This document shows positions 32,316-40,899 of a DNA stretch of 64,000 bases, piece by piece. The notes below the pieces were generated by a model that made no database searches, was not told the origin of the DNA, and worked only from the letters and a program-made list of their open reading frames with translations. Source of the DNA: an uncultured Christensenella sp. (GTDB lineage Bacteria > Bacillota > Clostridia > Christensenellales > Borkfalkiaceae); NCBI GenBank assembly GCA_910577555.1, contig CAJTLF010000007.1, positions 32,658 through 96,657 on the forward strand. The letters are read 5' to 3'. A program made the translations under genes and the position numbers. Position 1 is the first letter of the stretch, and each line of letters opens with the position of its first letter.

Positions 32316-33791
32316 ATGCTTGATTACAACGTTTACGACGACATAGCTCAGCGGAGCAACGGAGACATTTACGTGGGGGTGGTGGGTCCCGTTCGTACGG
32401 GCAAATCCACCTTGATAAAAAAATTTATGACCGAACTCGTCATTCCCAACGTGGAAGACGGAAACGCTAAAAATTTAATGACAGACGAACTGCCGCAGTC
32501 GGCGTCGGGTAAAACGGTAATGACTACCGAACCGAAGTTCGTTCCCGCGCAAGCCGCGGAAGTTAAGATTGAGAGCGCGACCGCAAGGGTGCGTTTTGCC
32601 GATTGCGTGGGTTTCATAACTCAGGGCGCGAACGGCTTTGAAGAAGAAGGCAAGCCGCGGCTCGTAAATACGCCGTGGAGCAATGCGCCGTTGCCTTTTG
32701 CGGAAGCGGCTGAACTCGGCACCGACAGGGTGATAAGCGAACATTCCACGATAGGCGTATGCGTTACCACCGACGGAAGTATTTCGGATATAAAGCGCGA
32801 CGGCTATATCGAAGCCGAAGAAAAGACGGTCGCACGCCTTAAAAATTTAGGCAAGCCGTTCGTAATAGTTCTCAACTGCGCCGAGCCCGAAAAGACCGCC
32901 GCGAAGAAGCTGCGCGACGAGCTTGAAAACAAATACGGCGTTGCGGTAATAGCGGCTAACTGCGAAAAGATAGACGCGGACGGACTTCTGAAAATTTTAA
33001 AGGCTGTACTGTTCGAGTTCCCCGTAACCCGTTTCGACGTGGACATTCCGCAGTGGATGCGCTTTTTGCCGCAGGACAGCTCGGCAATGTGCGAGCTGCT
33101 TGAAAGAATAAAGGCAGTTTCGTCTTCAGTTTGCAAGATGAAGGACTGCGCGGCGTTCGACGGTATGCTCAAAGACTGCAAGTTCTGGAAGGACGGCATA
33201 ACCGCAGATTTGAGCCTTTCGGACGGAAACGCAAAGATTACCGCCTACGTGCGCGACGGCGTTTTCTTCGATATGCTTTCGGAAATTGCGGGTGACGAGA
33301 TAACGGATGAATACACGCTCATGCGTTACGTGCGCGGCTCTTCGGAAGCAAAGCGCGGTTACGATAAGGTTAAAGACGCGCTCGAATGCGCCAAAATCAA
33401 CGGATACGGAATCGTCCGTCCCGACGACGAGGATATGAGCCTTGAAGCTCCCAAAGTGGTAAGACACGGCGGCAACGTGGGTATAAAGCTCCGCGCGACC
33501 GCGCCGAGCTATCACATCGTCAAGATAGACGTAACGGGTGAAGTGAGTCCCATTTTAGGCTCTGCGGGTCAGGGCGAAGGTATAGTGCAGGGTATGATGA
33601 CGGGGTTTGAAAACAATCCCGAAGAGATGTGGGACACCAACCTTTTCGGTCAGTCGTTGCGCGGAATGGTCAAGGAAGGGCTTGCAACCAAGGTCGGCTG
33701 TATGCACGACGATACCAAAGCGAAAATGCGTCGCGCGATTACGCGCATCGTCAACGAAGGGCGGGGCGGCGTGATATGTATAATATTGTAA
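32316..33791 (+). CDS. spoIVA: Stage IV sporulation protein A
   Basis: The protein has 491 residues from ATG 32316 (ribosome site GGAGG 8 bases upstream). This start matches the family N-terminus (MLDYNVYDDIAQRSNGDIY); an upstream in-frame start at 32241 would add 25 unrelated residues. SpoIVA is the ATP-driven scaffold of the spore coat basement layer, made in the mother cell and anchored on the forespore surface. The P-loop GPVRTGKST is at 24-32. The C-terminus ends in IVNEGRGGVICIIL, the conserved tail needed for localisation. A CATAGATT sequence at 32292 could be a sigma-E -10, but the -35 is poor. It proves that the organism's lineage forms endospores. Confidence 0.97.
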   Translation: MLDYNVYDDIAQRSNGDIYVGVVGPVRTGKSTLIKKFMTELVIPNVEDGNAKNLMTDELPQSASGKTVMTTEPKFVPAQAAEVKIESATARVRFADCVGFITQGANGFEEEGKPRLVNTPWSNAPLPFAEAAELGTDRVISEHSTIGVCVTTDGSISDIKRDGYIEAEEKTVARLKNLGKPFVIVLNCAEPEKTAAKKLRDELENKYGVAVIAANCEKIDADGLLKILKAVLFEFPVTRFDVDIPQWMRFLPQDSSAMCELLERIKAVSSSVCKMKDCAAFDGMLKDCKFWKDGITADLSLSDGNAKITAYVRDGVFFDMLSEIAGDEITDEYTLMRYVRGSSEAKRGYDKVKDALECAKINGYGIVRPDDEDMSLEAPKVVRHGGNVGIKLRATAPSYHIVKIDVTGEVSPILGSAGQGEGIVQGMMTGFENNPEEMWDTNLFGQSLRGMVKEGLATKVGCMHDDTKAKMRRAITRIVNEGRGGVICIIL

Positions 33792-33910
33792 ATCGATTGA
33801 GTAACGCAAAATAAAAAAATTGCGTACTATATACTGCAACGGACGGTATCCGCGTTGGGCGTGTAAACGATTGCCGATAGAGCGGCGCGGGTGACGATTT
33901 TGCAAAAATA

Positions 33911-33940
33911 TGAGAGCGGGAGATTTTTCTCCCGCTCTCA
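33911..33940 (-). terminator. Terminator of the 54-residue gene
   Basis: A perfect 13-bp stem TGAGAGCGGGAGA with loop TTTT. The minus-strand side is followed by a T-rich run (TATTTTTG); the plus-strand side is not, so it serves the minus strand. Confidence 0.85.
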
Positions 33941-33948
33941 ACGATTTA

Positions 33949-34113
33949 TCAGGAATTATTCTTTTCTCTCTTGCCGCCGTCTGCGGAAAAAGGCGCGGGT
34001 TCGGAAGCTTTCCGCCCGTTTACGCGCGCCGCGTCGCCGTTTTTAAGACCCGTAAGATAGGCGTAATATTCTTCTTCAGATATTCTCGGAACTTTATTTT
34101 TCTTCTTGCCCAT
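33949..34113 (-). CDS. Small basic 54-residue protein, possibly forespore-expressed
   Basis: Start ATG at 34113, with GGAG 12 bases upstream; the stop lies nine bases before a perfect terminator. The protein begins MGKKKNKVPRISEEEYYAYL and ends in KREKNNS. It is charged, has no membrane helix and no Cys, and is probably partly disordered. The region is bounded by a promoter-like GTATA-18-CATAATA on the same strand, which fits the sigma-F/sigma-G pattern. The neighbour is spoIVA. I do not recognise it as a known SASP. The evidence that it is real is the combination of start, ribosome site, terminator and promoter. Confidence 0.7.
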   Translation of the reverse strand: MGKKKNKVPRISEEEYYAYLTGLKNGDAARVNGRKASEPAPFSADGGKREKNNS

Positions 34114-34137
34114 AAAAATTCAAGACTCCTTTTTTAC

Positions 34138-34167
34138 TATTATGAACCGTCTTTCCGGCTTTTATAC
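34138..34167 (-). promoter_or_regulatory. Sigma-G/F-like promoter
   Basis: On the minus strand: GTATA (34167-34163), 18 bases, CATAATA (34144-34138), 25 bases before ATG 34113. The forespore sigma consensus is gyATA and CATnnTA with 16-18 bases between. Confidence 0.45.
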
Positions 34168-34309
34168 GGACTAAAACGCCGCCGTCGGCTAAATTCTTTC
34201 CGTCGTCCGCGCAGGTGCGGGAAAGGGGCAAAAAAGCGTTTGACCCCCATATATGTGCCGTTTATCGCAAAAAAAGTTAAAAATTTGTGCAAAAAGTAGC
34301 ATATAATTA

Positions 34310-34338
34310 TTTACATTTCGTAAAAAATGGTGTAAACT
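34310..34338 (+). promoter_or_regulatory. Promoter of the repeat protein gene
   Basis: TTTACA (34310-34315), 17 bases, TAAACT (34333-34338). The stretch from 34168 to 34309 shows no gene. Confidence 0.6.
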
Positions 34339-34392
34339 ATTAATATATTCGCTAAAAACAGCGTTAATGAAAAAAAGCAAATGAGGTGGATA

Positions 34393-37074
34393 ATGGCCGA
34401 CAACAAAAACGGACGCCCTACCGCGCAGCAGGGACAGCCCTTGAAAAAAGCTGACGTAATTATTCAGAACGGAAGACAACTTTCCGCTAAATCCGACGAG
34501 TTGTTAAACGTCACTAAAGCTACGCAGACGAGCATGGAAGGATTACTTGAACAGCTCGCCGCCGAAAAACAGCGTCTTGAAGAGCTGGTTTCCCGGAGCG
34601 AAGCGTTACAGGGAACTTTGGGCGAAGAATTCGTTTCGCTCAAACGCGAACTGCGCTATCTCTCCATGCAGAACGCCAGCATTTTCGAGTCGGTCAGCCA
34701 GAAAATAGAAACGGTTTGCGAAACGTCGGAAAACGAAAAAGCAGAACCGGCGGACGAACTCGGGCAAGTGGAAGAAACTGCGCCCGTGACGTATGAAATC
34801 GACTACGATTTACTTGCCGAAAAGGTTGCCGCGCGTATTCCCGCTCCCGTAGCGGAAACAGCTACGGAAACCGTTGCGCAGGAAATAGATTACGATTTGT
34901 TGGTCGATAAACTCGTCGAGCGTTTACCCGCGCCTACCGCTACCGAAGCCGTGGCACAGGAAATCGACTACGATATTCTGGCGGAAAAGCTTGCAGAACG
35001 CCTGCCCGCTCAGACTGCGGAAGCTCCCGTCGTTGCATCCGCTCCCGAAATCGACTACGATTTACTTGCCGAAAAGGTTGCCGAGCGCGTTCCCGCTCCC
35101 GTGCAGGAGATTGCCGCGGCAAGCGCGGCTCCCGTCGTGGTAGCGTCCAACGAGAGCGTGGAAATAGATTATCAGGAGCTTGCCGATAAAGTTATTTCCC
35201 GCATTCCCGTACAGGAGAGCGTTTCACCCGATTACATCGCATCGCGCGTTGCTGAACAACTCGTCGTGCCGCAGGTTGCGTCCGAAGTTACTTTCGATAT
35301 AGACGAGCTTGCCGAAAAGGTTGCAGAAAAGCTCAATCTTAACGACACCAAAATCGATATCGACAGCGAAAGCATCGCGGAAAAGGTTGCGGAGAAAATC
35401 AACGCTACCGGATTTGATAACGAATACATTGCCGAAAAGGTTGCCGAAAGAGTTAATCTCGGCGGCGTGGACAGCGATTATATAGCAAGCAAGGTTGCAG
35501 AGAGCATCGTTCTTCCCGAACAGCCCGATGCAGTTGACTACGATTTACTTGCCGAAAAGGTTGCCCAAAAAGTCGTATTGCCCGAATCGCGCAATACCGC
35601 AATGTTTGCGGCGGCTCCCGCTCAGGTTGAATACAACGTAAACGAAGACGAGCTTGCAGATGCAATCGCGCTTAAAGTTGGTTCGCTCAAAGCGGAAGAT
35701 TTTGAAATTCTCGTCGACGACGAAGGTTGCGATTCTCTTTCTAAGGTTATTTCCGAAAAACTCGATTACGAGTATATCGCAAACGCCGTTGCCGAAAAAC
35801 TCCGCGAAACTCTCGTGGACGGCGGCGACGAGCCCGACTACGAAGAGATGGCTAACCGCATAAGCGAAAAGATTACCGTTGCTGGAATCAACGAAGACGC
35901 CATTGCAGATAAGGCTGCCGCAGTTCTTTCCAACTATCTGCCCGAATTTGACGCGGACGAAGTTGCTGATAAGGTTGCCGAGCAGGTTATAAGCGCAATG
36001 CCCGCCGTAGACCACGACGTGCTTACCGAAAATATTTCGGCGAAATTAATCGAATCCCAGCAGGATAACGATTACGAAATAGTGCTCGACGAAGACGGTA
36101 TAGACAGAGTTTCGGACAGTGTTTCCGAAAAAGTTTATTCCAGCGAAGACGAGCGTTTTACCGCAATAGAAAACGAGCTTGCGGAAATTAAAGAAATGCT
36201 TAAAAACGGCGTCGTTGCGGTTGCGCCGCAATCGGACGAAATGGCTACTTCGGTTTACGAAGAGCAGTACACCGTTGAAGAAACGCCGCTCGTTACCGTT
36301 TCCGACCTTATAGACGAAAATTATTCCGAAGAGACGGTTGAAGAAACCGCGGAAGAAAATCCCGAAGCGGAAGAGATAATAGAAGAAATCGCGCTCCCAC
36401 AGGAAGACGCAACGGAAGAAGTCGTTGAAGAACCCGTTGCGGAACCCGTTGAAGAAGCAGCCGAAGAAGTTACGGAAGAAAAATCCGAACCCGTCATTAT
36501 AGCGGTGGAGATTAATTCAGACGGCGAAGAAACGGACGACGACAACGACGCGGACGGTGAAGAAGAAAGCGAAGAGAGCGCTGGCGGCGTAGATTTCGCC
36601 AACATGATGCGCTACAACCGCAGCTTCATCGCAAGAATAATCCAGAGTACGGACGACCAGAAGAGATATTACGGTCAGGTAAGAAACGCGCTTTTGAGTT
36701 ACCGCAAGGTAAACTCCAACATCGCTTGGGGTGCCGAGCGTTTCCATAAAGGCAGAGAGACGATTGCCCGCTTTAAAATCCGCGGCAAGACGCTCGTAGT
36801 ATATCTCGCTCTCGACCCCGCGACGCACGAAATTTCGGTTTATCACCACAAGGACGTATCGAGCAACAAATCCTTGCACGGCACGCCTATGATGATAAAG
36901 GTAAAGAGTCCTTTGGGCGTTAAAAAGGCAGTGCGGCTTATAGACGAAATGCTTGCGGCTCGCGACGGCGTTAAGAGAAACGTTCCCGAACGCGATTACG
37001 CGGCAATGTATCCTTACGAGACCATCGAAGAACTTATCGAAGACGGACTTGTAAAGGACGTAAACAAGGATTAA
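34393..37074 (+). CDS. Large acidic repeat protein with coiled-coil N-terminus and conserved C-terminal domain
   Basis: The protein has 893 residues from ATG 34393 (GAGGTGG upstream). Four parts are seen. (1) Residues about 20-115 are a coiled coil. (2) Residues about 130-590 contain about 17 degenerate repeats of the pattern DYDLLAEKVAE(R/K)(V/L), separated by Pro/Ala or short linkers; two copies carry an extra E(I/V)LVDDEG insert. (3) A very acidic Glu/Ala/Val-rich linker covers about 600-725. (4) The C-terminal domain (about 730-893) has RYNRSFIARIIQS, ARFKIRGKTLVVYLALDP and a basic helix. Domain 4 is a conserved unit seen in many Clostridia and Mollicutes; I know no function for it. No signal peptide or membrane helix is present, so it is probably cytoplasmic. 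rnj follows. Confidence 0.8.
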   Translation: MADNKNGRPTAQQGQPLKKADVIIQNGRQLSAKSDELLNVTKATQTSMEGLLEQLAAEKQRLEELVSRSEALQGTLGEEFVSLKRELRYLSMQNASIFESVSQKIETVCETSENEKAEPADELGQVEETAPVTYEIDYDLLAEKVAARIPAPVAETATETVAQEIDYDLLVDKLVERLPAPTATEAVAQEIDYDILAEKLAERLPAQTAEAPVVASAPEIDYDLLAEKVAERVPAPVQEIAAASAAPVVVASNESVEIDYQELADKVISRIPVQESVSPDYIASRVAEQLVVPQVASEVTFDIDELAEKVAEKLNLNDTKIDIDSESIAEKVAEKINATGFDNEYIAEKVAERVNLGGVDSDYIASKVAESIVLPEQPDAVDYDLLAEKVAQKVVLPESRNTAMFAAAPAQVEYNVNEDELADAIALKVGSLKAEDFEILVDDEGCDSLSKVISEKLDYEYIANAVAEKLRETLVDGGDEPDYEEMANRISEKITVAGINEDAIADKAAAVLSNYLPEFDADEVADKVAEQVISAMPAVDHDVLTENISAKLIESQQDNDYEIVLDEDGIDRVSDSVSEKVYSSEDERFTAIENELAEIKEMLKNGVVAVAPQSDEMATSVYEEQYTVEETPLVTVSDLIDENYSEETVEETAEENPEAEEIIEEIALPQEDATEEVVEEPVAEPVEEAAEEVTEEKSEPVIIAVEINSDGEETDDDNDADGEEESEESAGGVDFANMMRYNRSFIARIIQSTDDQKRYYGQVRNALLSYRKVNSNIAWGAERFHKGRETIARFKIRGKTLVVYLALDPATHEISVYHHKDVSSNKSLHGTPMMIKVKSPLGVKKAVRLIDEMLAARDGVKRNVPERDYAAMYPYETIEELIEDGLVKDVNKD

Positions 37075-37089
37075 CGAATTTTAATTGAC

Positions 37090-37117
37090 GGGGGTTGATT
37101 TTTTGTCAACCCCCTTT
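37090..37117 (+). terminator. Terminator-like hairpin after the repeat protein gene
   Basis: GGGGGTTGA / TCAACCCCC with a T-rich loop and a short T run. A TTGTCA-17-TATATA promoter candidate for rnj overlaps its right arm (37103-37131). Confidence 0.65.
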
Positions 37118-37157
37118 CAAAATTATATATAGTTTAATAAATTATCGGAGTGTAAAT

Positions 37158-39029
37158 TTGGAGCAGGAAAACAGAGTAAAGCCCGCCGCCAAACTGCCCG
37201 CAAGGCGCAGACCTGACGGCGAAAAACGCGCAACGCGTACTCGTACGAACGAAAAGCAGGGAAGACAGGCAAAAAACAATATCAATTCAAAAACCGAACG
37301 CGTAAAAAAACAGCCTAAAAGCGGAGTGAAAAATTCCGACGCCACCCGCGAAAACAAGCGCGAAAAATCAAAGGGCGGCAAGGGCAAAGCCGTTAAAATC
37401 ATATTTTTGGGCGGCGTAGGCGAAATAGGTAAAAATATGACCGCCGTCGAATGCGGCGACGATATAATTATAATCGACGCGGGCGCAATATTTCCCACCG
37501 ACGAAACGCCGGGGTTCGACTTAATCGTTCCCGACGTATCTTACCTTATAGAAAACCACAAAAAAATCCGCGGGCTTATTTTAACCCACGGTCACGAGGA
37601 CCACATAGGCGGCGTACCCTATCTTTTAAAGGAGCTTAAAGTTCCCGTTATAGGCACCAAGCTTACGCTCGCGCTCGTGGATAACAAACTGCGCGAACAC
37701 CGCCTTAACGACGTAAAGGAAATAACGGTAACTCCCGGACAGACCATACAGCTCGGTTGTTTCAAAGTCCGTGCAATAAACGTAAACCATTCGATAGCGG
37801 GTTCTCTGGCGTTTGCCATAGATACGCCGCAGGGCGTAATTTTCCACAGCGGCGACTTTAAAATAGATTTAACTCCCGTTGCGGGCGCACCTATTGACCT
37901 TGAAACCATCTCGCAGATAGGCACGCGCGGCGTGTTGCTGTATATGGGTGAAAGCACCAATATCGAGCGCGCGGGCTATACCATGAGCGAAGCAACCGTG
38001 GGCACTACGCTGGACAGGCTGTTTAACGAAAACGTGAAAAGGCGCATTATAGTGGCGACTTTTGCGTCCAACGTACATCGCCTGCAACAGATAATAGACC
38101 TTGCCGTAAAGTACAGAAGAAAGGTCGCGCTCTCTGGCAGAAGTATGCTTAACGTGGTAGAAGCGGCGGAAAAGATAGGCGAAATAAAAATTCCCGAAAG
38201 CGTTCTCGTGGACGTTTCTAAAATAAAGAATATGCGCGACAGCGAAATTCTGGTCGTATCCACGGGCAGTCAGGGCGAGCCTATGAGCGCGCTTACGCGT
38301 ATGGCGAACGGTGATAATCCCGCCGTAACCGTGGGCAGTAACGATACGGTAATCATATCCGCGTCGCCAATCCCCGGTAACGAAAAGCTCGTTTACAGAG
38401 TAATAAACAATCTTTACCGCAAAGGCGCGGACGTTGTTTACGAAAGTCTGGAGCATATCCACGTTTCGGGACACGCCTGCCGTGAAGAACACAAGATAAT
38501 GCACACGCTGTTGAAGCCCAAATATTTTATTCCCGTCCACGGCGAATACCGTCACCTTAAAAAACACGCCGCGCTTGCGGAAGAGTTGGGCATTTTTGAA
38601 AGCCGTATATTTATTCCCGACATAGGCGACTGCGTGGAAGTTACTTCTAAGGGAATGAGAAGGCTTGCAAGCGTGCCTGCGGGTTCGCGGCTTATAGACG
38701 GTGAAGGCATTGAAGACGAAAAGGCAAGCACCGTAATCGAAGACAGACTCCAGCTTTCGGAAGAGGGGCTGTTCATAGTTTCGGTTGCTCTTTCAAACGG
38801 TGAAGTGGTTGGCGAGCCTGCAATCAATTCGCGCGGTTTCGTATTCGATTTCCACCGTGATTATAATAAGGAAATGCGCGAAGTCATTGCCCGCGCTATA
38901 GACGGAGTGAATATTTCCCGCGGCGGAGCGGACGAGCTTAAAAAAGCCATTAAGCGCGCTTTGAGAAATTACCTTATGAAAAAGACCAAACAGTCGCCTA
39001 TGGTCGTTCCCGTCGTAGTGGAACTGTAA
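37158..39029 (+). CDS. rnj: Ribonuclease J
   Basis: The protein has 623 residues from a TTG start with CGGAG 8 bases upstream (the frame is open further upstream, but that part is not RNase J-like). It is a metallo-beta-lactamase/beta-CASP ribonuclease with endo- and 5'-exonuclease activity. After an unusual basic, disordered extension of about 80 residues, the catalytic core begins KIIFLGGVGEIGKNM. The metal motif is THGHEDHIGG, followed by FKVRAINVNHSIAGSLA. STGSQGEPMSALTRMA and the HVSGHACREE motif mark the beta-CASP part. It leads a run of tRNA and DNA maintenance genes. Confidence 0.95.
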   Translation: MEQENRVKPAAKLPARRRPDGEKRATRTRTNEKQGRQAKNNINSKTERVKKQPKSGVKNSDATRENKREKSKGGKGKAVKIIFLGGVGEIGKNMTAVECGDDIIIIDAGAIFPTDETPGFDLIVPDVSYLIENHKKIRGLILTHGHEDHIGGVPYLLKELKVPVIGTKLTLALVDNKLREHRLNDVKEITVTPGQTIQLGCFKVRAINVNHSIAGSLAFAIDTPQGVIFHSGDFKIDLTPVAGAPIDLETISQIGTRGVLLYMGESTNIERAGYTMSEATVGTTLDRLFNENVKRRIIVATFASNVHRLQQIIDLAVKYRRKVALSGRSMLNVVEAAEKIGEIKIPESVLVDVSKIKNMRDSEILVVSTGSQGEPMSALTRMANGDNPAVTVGSNDTVIISASPIPGNEKLVYRVINNLYRKGADVVYESLEHIHVSGHACREEHKIMHTLLKPKYFIPVHGEYRHLKKHAALAEELGIFESRIFIPDIGDCVEVTSKGMRRLASVPAGSRLIDGEGIEDEKASTVIEDRLQLSEEGLFIVSVALSNGEVVGEPAINSRGFVFDFHRDYNKEMREVIARAIDGVNISRGGADELKKAIKRALRNYLMKKTKQSPMVVPVVVEL

Positions 39030-39032
39030 GCT

Positions 39033-39698
39033 ATGCACGATTTTTCTTACGCGCACAAAAATACTTCGGGCGGCGAACGGGTAACCCGCACCGCGCCGTT
39101 TAATAAACCGGACACAGGCGAAAAGCTTTCAAAAATACGCGCCGCCGCGTTTAAAGAAGAAATTCCCGTTTCCGACGACGAAACTTTGAATTTTCTTATT
39201 ACGCTGGTGTGTGCGTTAAGACCCGAAAATATACTCGAACTCGGTACGGCTGTCGGCGTTTCGGGCTCGGCTATGCTGTTGAATAGCGAAAAGTCCAACC
39301 TTACCACTATAGAGCGCGACGAAAAGTTTTGCGCGAGAGCAAGGTTTACTTTTTCGGAAGTGGGAGTAAGCGATAGAGTTACGCTAATTTGCGGCGACGC
39401 GGGCGAAGTTATAAATAAACTTGACGGCAAGTACGATTTTATATTTCTCGATTGCGCCAAAGTGCAGTACGTAAAATATTTGCCGCGCCTGAAAACGCTT
39501 TTGCGTTCGGGCGGCGTTTTGCTTGCCGACGACGTGTTGTTGTTCGGTTTCGTAACGGGCGAACAGCCCGTACCGCCCAAACGCAGAATGCTCGTCGAAC
39601 ATATTAAAGAATATATTTCAGCGGTAACTTCAGACCCCGAATTGACGACGACCGTACTCGATATAGGTAACGGTGTTGCGCTCAGCGTTAAAAAATAA
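39033..39698 (+). CDS. trmR: tRNA 5-hydroxyuridine methyltransferase (YrrM/TrmR type)
   Basis: The protein has 221 residues and is a class I SAM-dependent O-methyltransferase: SAM motif ILELGTAVGVSGSAM, IERDEKF, and FIFLDCAKVQYVKYL. The first 30 residues (MHDFSYAHKNTSGGERV) are unusual and the ATG at 39033 lacks a clear ribosome site; an internal start is possible. In Bacillus the homologue methylates ho5U34 to mo5U34 and its gene precedes the U32 proteins YrrN and YrrO. Here the U32 gene also follows directly, which supports the tRNA role over catechol-type methylation. Confidence 0.82.
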   Translation: MHDFSYAHKNTSGGERVTRTAPFNKPDTGEKLSKIRAAAFKEEIPVSDDETLNFLITLVCALRPENILELGTAVGVSGSAMLLNSEKSNLTTIERDEKFCARARFTFSEVGVSDRVTLICGDAGEVINKLDGKYDFIFLDCAKVQYVKYLPRLKTLLRSGGVLLADDVLLFGFVTGEQPVPPKRRMLVEHIKEYISAVTSDPELTTTVLDIGNGVALSVKK

Positions 39699-39702
39699 GA
39701 AA

Positions 39703-40899
39703 ATGGCAAATCTTGAACTTTTAGCCCCGTCGGGCAACTTTTCAAAATTAAAGTGCGCGCTGTATTTCGGCGCGGACGCCGTATATATAGGCGGAAAGGA
39801 TTTTTCTTTACGCTCTTTTGCCGATAATTTTACGCGCGAAGAGATGCGACTGGCGATAGATTATGCTCACGCCCGCGGCAAAAAAGTTTTCGTTACGGTA
39901 AATATATTTATGAAAAACGCAGACGCGCCTATGCTCGGCGATTACTTTGCGTTTTTACAGTCCGTCGGCGCGGATGCTGCAATCGTTTCGGACAGCGGCG
40001 CGGTTTATCTCGCTAAAAAATACGCCCCGAAACTTGATTTGCATATCTCTACGCAGGCAAATCTCACCAATAAATATGCGGTAAAGTTCTGGCATGAGCA
40101 GGGGGCAACCCGCGCGGTGCTTGCCCGCGAGCTTTCTTTGGAAGAAATAGCGGAAATTCATTCCTTCGTACCCGAAATCGAACTCGAAGCGTTCGTTCAC
40201 GGGGCAATGTGCATATCCTACTCGGGCAGATGCCTTTTGTCCAATTATCTTACGGGGCGCGACGGCAACCGCGGGGAATGCGTGCAGGCTTGCAGGTGGA
40301 ATTATCAAATCCGCAAACAGGACGCGCTTTCGGACAGCGGCTGGCTCGATTTCGAAGAAGACGGGCGCGGCACTTATATTTTAAATTCAAAAGATTTGAA
40401 TATGAGCGCGCACCTTGAAAAACTCGCGGCGGCGGGAGTTACTTCGTTCAAGATTGAAGGCAGAATGAAGTCCGAATATTATCTCGCAACCGTTATAAAC
40501 GCCTACCGCCGCTGTATCGACGGCGGATATTCCGCGGAAGTCGAGCGCGAGCTTTTAACCGCCGCTCACCGCGATTATACCACTGCCTATACTTTGGGCG
40601 GCAACGATAAGACGGTAAACTATAAAGACAGTCAGGCAAAGGGCGACTGCGATTATATAGGCAACGTAATTTCAAGCGGCGGCGGAAAAGCCGTAGTTGA
40701 AATGCGCGGCAGGTTTAAAACGGGCGATACGCTGGAAGTTTTGTCGCCCGACGGCAATTTCGGTAAATCGTTCACCGTAAAAACGGCGTTCAAGGCGGAC
40801 GGTGAGCAGGTTGACGACTGCAAACTCGTACAGGAAAAATATACTGTAAACTGCCCGTATGAGCTGAACGCAGGCGATATTTTGCGAAGAAGAAAATGA
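39703..40899 (+). CDS. trhP: U32-family protein, tRNA uridine-34 hydroxylation (TrhP type)
   Basis: The protein has 398 residues from ATG 39703; it is often called peptidase U32 or collagenase-like. It starts LELLAPSGNFSKLKCAL with the usual FGADAVYIGGKDFSLR. The family motif EAFVHGAMCISYSGRCLLSN is followed by GECVQACRW. This enzyme class makes 5-hydroxyuridine at wobble position 34 from prephenate-dependent reactions. It starts five bases after trmR. Bacillus has two copies (YrrN, YrrO); here only one is present nearby. Confidence 0.85.
   Translation: MANLELLAPSGNFSKLKCALYFGADAVYIGGKDFSLRSFADNFTREEMRLAIDYAHARGKKVFVTVNIFMKNADAPMLGDYFAFLQSVGADAAIVSDSGAVYLAKKYAPKLDLHISTQANLTNKYAVKFWHEQGATRAVLARELSLEEIAEIHSFVPEIELEAFVHGAMCISYSGRCLLSNYLTGRDGNRGECVQACRWNYQIRKQDALSDSGWLDFEEDGRGTYILNSKDLNMSAHLEKLAAAGVTSFKIEGRMKSEYYLATVINAYRRCIDGGYSAEVERELLTAAHRDYTTAYTLGGNDKTVNYKDSQAKGDCDYIGNVISSGGGKAVVEMRGRFKTGDTLEVLSPDGNFGKSFTVKTAFKADGEQVDDCKLVQEKYTVNCPYELNAGDILRRRK

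Noticed and set aside
33910..34299. 129-residue plus-strand frame between spoIVA and the repeat protein
   Set aside because: It runs through the terminator and antisense to the better-supported 54-residue gene, and lacks a ribosome site.
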